Below, piece by piece: positions 7,341 through 10,806 of a stretch of 10,806 bases of DNA. Each line of letters starts with the position of its first letter. Position 1 is the stretch's first letter. A program made the position numbers and the translations under genes. This stretch comes from Spirochaetae bacterium HGW-Spirochaetae-7 (GTDB lineage Bacteria; Spirochaetota; Spirochaetia; Treponematales; UBA12059). The stretch spans positions 1 to 10,806 of the forward strand of contig PGXR01000095.1 of the NCBI GenBank assembly GCA_002839245.1, in the 5' to 3' direction. The notes beneath the pieces are model-generated. The model had not been told where the DNA came from. It saw only the letters and a list, made by a program, of their open reading frames with translations, and made no database searches.

Positions 7341-7790
7341 TTATTCGCGGGTGATCCCGATGCTCTTCTCACGGGCCTCGGCACGTTTTGGCAGGCTGAC
7401 CGTCAGGAGGCCGTCCTTGAATGTCGCCTTTATCGTCTCCAGGTCGACATCCCTGGGCATGCTGAACGATCTGCGGAAGGTGCGTATGCCGCGCTCGCGT
7501 ATCAGCCAGACGCCATCCCTGCCGTCCTTCTTCTCCTCGTCCTTGGAAGAAGAGATGGTAAGGACCCTGTCGTTTACCTTGATGTCCACGTCTTTCTCGG
7601 CGAAGCCCGGCAACTCGGCCTCGAGCAGGTAGCGCTCCTTGTCCTCACGGATGTCGACCGTGGGATATCCCCTCGTGCCTGCGCTGCTCGGATACTGTTC
7701 GTCGCGGCCGAAGACATCGCTTACCAGCCTGTCCCAGTTGTCGAAGACGGAAAGGACAGAATCGGGATTGTAGGTGACTACGCTCTTCAT
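7341..7790 (-). CDS. hsp20: Small heat-shock protein, Hsp20/alpha-crystallin family
   Basis: This ATP-independent holdase chaperone binds unfolding proteins in the cytoplasm and forms oligomers. From the chosen start it has 149 residues, typical of bacterial sHSPs. Residues 1-42 form the variable N-terminal arm. The alpha-crystallin domain spans about 43-135, with VDIRED, the AELPGF block (58-63), DVDIKV, and the near-C-terminal signature KDGLLTVSLPK (125-135). The C-terminal I-x-I oligomerisation motif is I144-G-I146. A longer in-frame start at 7865 is rejected because AAGGAGG lies just before the ATG at 7790, and the extension would run across the 5' UTR hairpins. It is a single-gene unit with its own terminator. 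Regulation appears unusual: a sigma-54-like promoter and a Shine-Dalgarno-sequestering hairpin lie upstream. No CIRCE repeat is present. Confidence 0.93.
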   Translation of the reverse strand: MKSVVTYNPDSVLSVFDNWDRLVSDVFGRDEQYPSSAGTRGYPTVDIREDKERYLLEAELPGFAEKDVDIKVNDRVLTISSSKDEEKKDGRDGVWLIRERGIRTFRRSFSMPRDVDLETIKATFKDGLLTVSLPKRAEAREKSIGITRE

Positions 7791-7795
7791 GATGA

Positions 7796-7809
7796 ACCTC
7801 CTTGAAGGT
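7796..7809 (-). promoter_or_regulatory. Hairpin sequestering the hsp20 Shine-Dalgarno (RNA thermometer candidate)
   Basis: In the mRNA, ACCUU pairs with GAGGU around a CAAG loop (five pairs, one of them G-U). This locks four bases of the AAGGAGG ribosome site upstream of AUG. Such a weak stem should be closed at low temperature and open on heating, like FourU-type thermometers. The match is small and could be chance, but it sits exactly where a thermometer acts. Confidence 0.4.
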
Positions 7810-7826
7810 GTGGAATGAATATTTGG

Positions 7827-7860
7827 CGCGATGCCGTGCGGCCTACGGCCCTTCATCGCG
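7827..7860 (-). promoter_or_regulatory. Stable hairpin in the hsp20 5' UTR
   Basis: CGCGATG (7827-7833) pairs with CATCGCG (7854-7860), and inside it CCGT (7834-7837) with ACGG (7845-7848), leaving a 5-base bulge and a 7-base loop. It lies a few bases downstream of the start point predicted from the -24/-12 element. It could protect the 5' end or be the first stem of a multi-hairpin heat-responsive leader. It lacks the anti-Shine-Dalgarno signature of ROSE elements. Confidence 0.5.
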
Positions 7861-7873
7861 TCCATAAAGCAAT

Positions 7874-7891
7874 ATGCAGTAGTCGTGCCAA
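7874..7891 (-). promoter_or_regulatory. Sigma-54 (-24/-12) promoter candidate for hsp20
   Basis: The minus strand reads TTGGCACGACTACTGCAT. Against the consensus YTGGCACGRNNNTTGCW it differs only at the first T of TTGC, and the GG and GC dinucleotides have the required 10-base spacing. Transcription would begin near 7864, giving a leader of about 74 bases. A competing reading as a sigma-70 promoter exists (TTGGCA, 17 bp, TTTATG), but its -10 matches only 3 of 6. Confidence 0.55.
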
Positions 7892-7912
7892 GTTTAACAA
7901 AAGGTAGTCATA

Positions 7913-8061
7913 AAAATTTGTATCAAAGTAATTCGTATTGTGAAAAAGAAATAGGGATGTTCCACCCAACGATGGCCTGGTTCCGTGGCAGGGCAACCTA
8001 TGCATGCTGCCTCCAATCTCGGAAGGCATGCAGCGCCGATGTTTCATTTTGATACAATTTT
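7913..8061. repeat. Inverted repeat AAAATTTGTATCAAA / TTTTGATACAATTTT flanking 119 bp
   Basis: The arm at 7913-7927 and the reverse complement of 8047-8061 agree apart from one T. Each arm contains a small dyad, TTTG-TAT-CAAA and TTG-ATA-CAA. Measured from the predicted hsp20 start they lie near -58 and -190. They could be binding sites for a dimeric regulator, including an enhancer-binding protein, or the ends of a small mobile repeat. No target-site duplication is evident. Confidence 0.4.
8002..8031. other. Hairpin in the hsp20/GAF-HD-GYP intergenic region
   Basis: GCATG (8002-8006) pairs with CATGC (8027-8031), and CCT plus CC (8010-8014) with GG plus AGG (8021-8026), enclosing the loop AATCTC. 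No T-tract follows on either strand, so it is not an obvious terminator. It lies between the two inverted-repeat arms. Apart from this hairpin and the dyads, 7892-8080 shows no gene. Confidence 0.35.
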
Positions 8062-8072
8062 CACCAAAATTG
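8055..8072. promoter_or_regulatory. Perfect dyad CAATTTT-CACC-AAAATTG
   Basis: Two perfect 7-bp arms with a 4-base spacer lie just before the broken GAF-HD-GYP gene and overlap the right inverted-repeat arm. A weak sigma-70-like pair (TTGATA 8049-8054, AATGAT 8073-8078) spans the same stretch, so an operator role is plausible but unproven. Confidence 0.35.
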
Positions 8073-8080
8073 AATGATAG

Positions 8081-9038
8081 ACATGTTTCAAACGGAAACA
8101 CGCTGGACGAATCGCCTTCCATTCCCGTATTCACTATAGTCATCCCAAGAGGGATTTCCTGAAGCAGGTGTTCGAGGCGGCGTTCGGCCTCATTACGGGA
8201 GCCGAAAAGGGCTCGCTCTAAGAATTGCAGGGTGATCGTTACCTCCCTGTCTTCGCCCACGGCTATGATTTCGGCGTGCTTTCGCGAATCTCGTTCGGTC
8301 GTGCGGATGCGTTCTTCGATTTCGGGATAGACGAGGGGGCGAGCATACGGGCATACGAGACGCGGATATTGGGATGCGACGGGAAGAACTTCCCGCCGGA
8401 GACCATGGCGGTCCTCGCTGATATCCGGGTTCTTCGCGCAGAAACCCCACCTGGAAAAAGAAACGCAGCACTACAGGGGCATCGTTTCCGCCCTGGTGTC
8501 GGCTATCGAGGTGCTGGATAGCTGTACCGAGGGGCATGGGAAAAGGGTCTCGGACTTCAGCACCAGTCTGGCCCGTCGCCTTGGACTGGAAGCGGCCGAA
8601 GTCTCCGAGATCAGCACGGCGTCACTCCTGCACGACATAGGCAAGCTGGGTGTGCCTTCGGAGATACTCCTAAAGCCGGCGGGGCTCGATCGCGACGAGT
8701 ATGACCTGGTCAAGAAGCATCCCGAGTATTCAGCCAGGATACTGAGCCAGGTCCACGGTTTCGAGTATATCGTGGACCTGGCGCTGCGCCACCACGAGCG
8801 ATACGACGGCATGGACTACCCGGACGGGCTTGCCGGTGACGCGATTCCTCTCGGCGCACAGATCATTCAGCTTGCTGACTGCTTCGATGACATGACGAGC
8901 TCGCGATCCTGCCGGCCCGCCCTGTCGCTCGGACTGGCCACGAGGGATATCCGCGAGGAGTCTGGGCGCCAGTTCAATTACGCGGTCGCCGAGGCCGCCA
9001 TTGAAATATTCGCGGAGCGACGAGCCGGTCGGGGCTAA
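8081..9038 (+). pseudogene. Broken GAF-HD-GYP cyclic-di-GMP phosphodiesterase-like gene
   Basis: Two frames join into one protein of familiar layout. The frame opening at 8081 has no good start codon. It encodes a GAF-like segment (KRDFLKQVFEAAFGLITG, AEKGSL), then an in-frame TAA at 8219-8221, then continues as ELQGDRYLPVFAHGYDF and so on to about 8425. One base must then be dropped, probably in CCGGG 8425-8429, to enter the second frame: FFAQKPHLEKE, a helical linker (HYRGIVSALVSAIEVLDS), and a full-length HD-GYP domain to 9038. That domain has metal-binding LLHDIGK (HD at 8631-8636), HHERYDG (8790-8810), and the QFN block near the end. The GYP motif itself reads DYP. HD-GYP proteins hydrolyse cyclic-di-GMP; GAF domains sense small ligands. 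A GTG at 8496 could start a truncated HD-GYP protein. Sequencing or assembly error remains possible. Confidence 0.75.
8084..8100. promoter_or_regulatory. Dyad TGTTTC-AAACG-GAAACA
   Basis: Two perfect 6-bp arms with a 5-base spacer lie near the 5' end of the broken GAF-HD-GYP gene. The half-site TGTTTCA also occurs at 8040-8046 in the same orientation, 44 bp upstream. It has the form of an operator for a dimeric regulator; no known regulator can be named. Confidence 0.3.
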
Positions 9039-9442
9039 GCACTCGAAGGGGATGCTCCGGCCTTGCGGATGTACAGGGGGACTGAAGCCCGTTCCTGCCC
9101 GTCTATGGAAAGCACCAGGCGCCAGGAACCTACCCGGTCGATCCTGAGGTTGACGATGTTCAGCGCCAGGTTGGCGCAGGCGGAGTCTCCGCCTATGCCG
9201 TCGACATTCATCGAGCCGTCGAGCGCAGGCGCCAGCCGGCCGCCCGAGCCGTCCGCCAGTTCCAGCTTGATCGCATGGGAGCCGAGTTCGTAGATCTGGA
9301 AGCGTATCCGCGCGGCGACGCACATCAGCGGGTGCACCGAGGGGAAATCCCGCACGGTTATCGCGTCAAAGGCGCCGGTGATGTGCAGCTTGCCCATCGC
9401 GTCCTGTGCGAAGTCGCACAAGGCCAGGATTTCTACGTTCAT
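9035..9442 (-). CDS. DUF6941-like protein of unknown function
   Basis: This protein of 135 residues looks like the DUF6941 family: it begins MNVEILALCDFAQ, followed by GKLHITGAFDAI and the conserved FPSVHPLMCVAARIRF block. Later segments (HAIKLELADGSG, SWRLVLSIDGQERASVPLYI) read as beta strands. It has no signal peptide or membrane span and is probably a cytoplasmic beta-sandwich; no function is established that I know of. No Shine-Dalgarno precedes the ATG, but a promoter-like pair ends six bases before it, suggesting a leaderless mRNA. The gene lies 57 bases after the FliL-like gene on the same strand. Its TAG stop overlaps the TAA of the convergent HD-GYP gene by two bases. Confidence 0.75.
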   Translation of the reverse strand: MNVEILALCDFAQDAMGKLHITGAFDAITVRDFPSVHPLMCVAARIRFQIYELGSHAIKLELADGSGGRLAPALDGSMNVDGIGGDSACANLALNIVNLRIDRVGSWRLVLSIDGQERASVPLYIRKAGASPSSA

Positions 9443-9448
9443 GATAGA

Positions 9449-9477
9449 TGTATAGCGCGCGGGGGCGGGTACGGCAA
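9449..9477 (-). promoter_or_regulatory. Candidate leaderless promoter of the DUF6941-like gene
   Basis: On the minus strand TTGCCG (9477-9472) and TATACA (9454-9449) are spaced exactly 17 bp apart and each match consensus at 4 of 6 positions. The -10 ends six bases before the ATG, so transcription should start at or next to the start codon. This fits the absence of a ribosome-binding site. Confidence 0.4.
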
Positions 9478-9499
9478 GCTGGAAGTCCCGGACCCGAGG

Positions 9500-9946
9500 C
9501 TACTCGATGACGCGCAGTTCGGAGAAGTACAGCTCGTCAATGCGTCCGAGAGACAGCATGGAGTTGAGCGTATCCCTGAGCGCGGCCTTGACGGTCGGCT
9601 CGTTTGCGGGGCGCAGGTCATCGGCGCTCCTGGAAGAGAAGAAAGCGGTTGCGGCGGCGCGCATGTCGTTGCGCTTCCTGGCTAGCTCCTCGCGGAATTG
9701 CCTGTCGCCAGAGTCGTACGGGAAAGCTATGTCGACCACGACGACGGCTCCGGGCTCGCCCCGGGTCCTGGCCCGCACTCGACCCAACCCGTCCCATACT
9801 CCCGCTTCCGCTACGGTCGCGGGAACGGAATCCCGGGACAGCTTCCTGGCCCGCGAGCCTGTAACGACGCCGTACCCCGTCCCGGCGACAAATACTATAA
9901 AGATGCCGGCAAGTATCAGCGCCAGCACTTTTTCAGTTCTGTTCAT
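9500..9946 (-). CDS. FliL-like single-span membrane protein
   Basis: This protein of 148 residues has one N-terminal membrane span (about 8-30), a basic stretch and a periplasmic domain. The C-terminal part resembles FliL, the protein that surrounds the flagellar stator: a strand VVVVDIAFPYD (68-78), a charged helix EELARKRNDMRAAATAFF (86-103), then SADDLRPANE (107-116) and the closing strand DELYFSELRVI. Its length is typical of FliL. Its setting is not a flagellar operon: it follows an MFS transporter gene with which it overlaps by 14 bases and precedes a DUF6941-like gene. It may be a FliL paralogue with a stator-related or other role. The ATG at 9946 has GGAGAGAAGA just upstream. Assignment is from motif pattern only. 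Confidence 0.65.
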   Translation of the reverse strand: MNRTEKVLALILAGIFIVFVAGTGYGVVTGSRARKLSRDSVPATVAEAGVWDGLGRVRARTRGEPGAVVVVDIAFPYDSGDRQFREELARKRNDMRAAATAFFSSRSADDLRPANEPTVKAALRDTLNSMLSLGRIDELYFSELRVIE

Positions 9947-10806
9947 TCTTCTCTCCCGGATTCAGGCCGCCTCGTCTCAGCATGGCCGCGGTCACGGCCA
10001 AGCCTATGCCGCCGAGTATACCGCCGGTGGCGAAGAATACCGAGGGGTAACCGGCGAAAGTCGCGAGCATGGCGCCGACGGCGGGACCCAGGGCCGCTCC
10101 TGCGTTCGAAACGGATGATGAAAGGCCGTAGGTCGAACCCTGCTTGTCCCGGTCGCAGAACGACGCGATGAGCGCGTTGACGCTGGGCATGGTACCCCCG
10201 AGAAACACGCCCGAACCAAGCCTGAGCCAGAGGAGTTGCCATGGAGTAGTGACGAAGCCCTGGGGTATATAGAAAGCCGTCGCGCCAACCATGCATACTA
10301 TCAAAGTGCGGCTGTAGCCGAAACGGCCGGAGACCTTGCCGATCGCCGCCGCGGCCAGGGCTCCCGAAATCGAGCCTGCAGCGATGATGAAGCCGGACAT
10401 GGACCCGACGCCGGCCGTGCCGTTGGTCATCGACATGACGTAGAGAGGCAGCATCGGCGCGACCACCGAAGCGGCGAACTGCACGGAAAACACCACGGCC
10501 AGCAGCGAGCCGAGGGCTGGCGTTTTCAGGAGCGGCGAAAAGTCGGGCACGGCATTCTTCAGGAACGACCCCGTCCTGGGCTTTGGCTTGAAGTCTTCCC
10601 GCACGAAACGCCACACGATGAAGGCCGCGGACAGCAGGAGAAAGCCCGTGGCGATGAAATTGATCCTCAGGCCGAGGGTGTCGGCTACCACGCCGCCGAA
10701 TAGGGGCCCGATAGAGTTGCCAAGGTAGACCGCCATCTGCATGAGCCCCAGCCTGTAGCCCAGCTCGGCCGCCGGCGTTATCGAGGCGGTGAGGACGGTC
10801 GCCGCC
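9933..10806 (-). CDS. MFS efflux transporter, MdtG-like (5' end outside window)
   Basis: About 290 C-terminal residues of a major facilitator transporter are visible; the frame is open to the right edge, so the start lies outside. The first visible block, ELGYRLGLMQMAVYLGNSIG followed by PLFGGVVAD, is the conserved motif of drug-exporter MFS proteins in the N-terminal half. A charged central loop (REDFKPKPRTGS) follows, then a C-terminal half with about six spans, including TMPSVNALIASFCDRDKQGS and GAALGPAVGAMLATFAGYPS, close in pattern to MdtG-type multidrug exporters. It is predicted to be an inner-membrane proton antiporter; substrate unknown. It ends in TGA at 9933-9935 inside the start of the FliL-like gene, indicating co-transcription and coupling. 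Confidence 0.85.
   Translation of the reverse strand, partial: AATVLTASITPAAELGYRLGLMQMAVYLGNSIGPLFGGVVADTLGLRINFIATGFLLLSAAFIVWRFVREDFKPKPRTGSFLKNAVPDFSPLLKTPALGSLLAVVFSVQFAASVVAPMLPLYVMSMTNGTAGVGSMSGFIIAAGSISGALAAAAIGKVSGRFGYSRTLIVCMVGATAFYIPQGFVTTPWQLLWLRLGSGVFLGGTMPSVNALIASFCDRDKQGSTYGLSSSVSNAGAALGPAVGAMLATFAGYPSVFFATGGILGGIGLAVTAAMLRRGGLNPGEKNEQN

Noticed and set aside
7791..7865. N-terminal extension of hsp20 from an upstream ATG at 7865
   Set aside because: The extra 25 residues are not sHSP-like, overlap a stable hairpin, and a perfect AAGGAGG directs initiation to 7790.
8219..8221. Recoding of TAA as a sense codon
   Set aside because: oppA, oppB, oppC, oppD and hsp20 all end in TAA at the expected C-termini, so the standard code applies. 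A nonsense mutation or base error is simpler.
8193..9323. Minus-strand open frames opposite the GAF-HD-GYP gene
   Set aside because: They are Arg/Ser/Pro-rich shadows of the coding strand with no starts or motifs; the plus strand carries the HD-GYP signature.

Overview
The window reads as a chromosomal segment of a fairly GC-rich, diderm-type bacterium. Lipoprotein signal peptides, a FliL-like protein, a DUF6941-type protein and GAF/HD-GYP signalling would fit a free-living or host-associated spirochaete. That placement is an inference from protein flavour; no marker gene in the window decides it. Stop codons TAA, TAG and TGA are all used normally.

Layout. Positions 1-184 hold the possible tail of an upstream gene and an AT-rich promoter region. 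A small secreted lipoprotein with about four 20-residue Gly/Thr/Asn/Val repeats follows (185-640, +), with its own terminator. About 600 bases (641-1233) have no gene I can support. The core of the window is a complete minus-strand peptide ABC transporter, oppA-oppB-oppC-oppD-oppF (7152 down to 1291). oppA is separated from oppBCDF by a strong terminator hairpin; oppB to oppF are packed with gaps of 16 nt or less, and oppD/oppF share a TAATG stop/start. A near-consensus sigma-70 promoter and a perfect Shine-Dalgarno precede oppA. The operon ends in a long GC-rich hairpin at 1234-1269.

Upstream lies a small heat-shock protein gene (hsp20, 7341-7790, -) with a striking leader: a near-consensus sigma-54 (-24/-12) sequence, an 11-bp hairpin in the 5' UTR and a weak 5-bp hairpin sequestering the Shine-Dalgarno. 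The intergenic region behind it (7892-8080) carries several dyads. On the plus strand a GAF-HD-GYP cyclic-di-GMP signalling gene (about 8081-9038) is broken by an in-frame TAA and a frameshift. It converges, with overlapping stop codons, on a minus-strand group: a DUF6941-like protein with a leaderless-looking promoter, a FliL-like single-span membrane protein, and the 3' part of an MFS efflux transporter that runs off the right edge.

Most of the window is ordinary transport and stress biology. I found no convincing undescribed multi-gene system. The best leads are the regulatory architecture of hsp20, the decayed GAF-HD-GYP gene, the coiled-coil insert in OppC, and the repeat lipoprotein.
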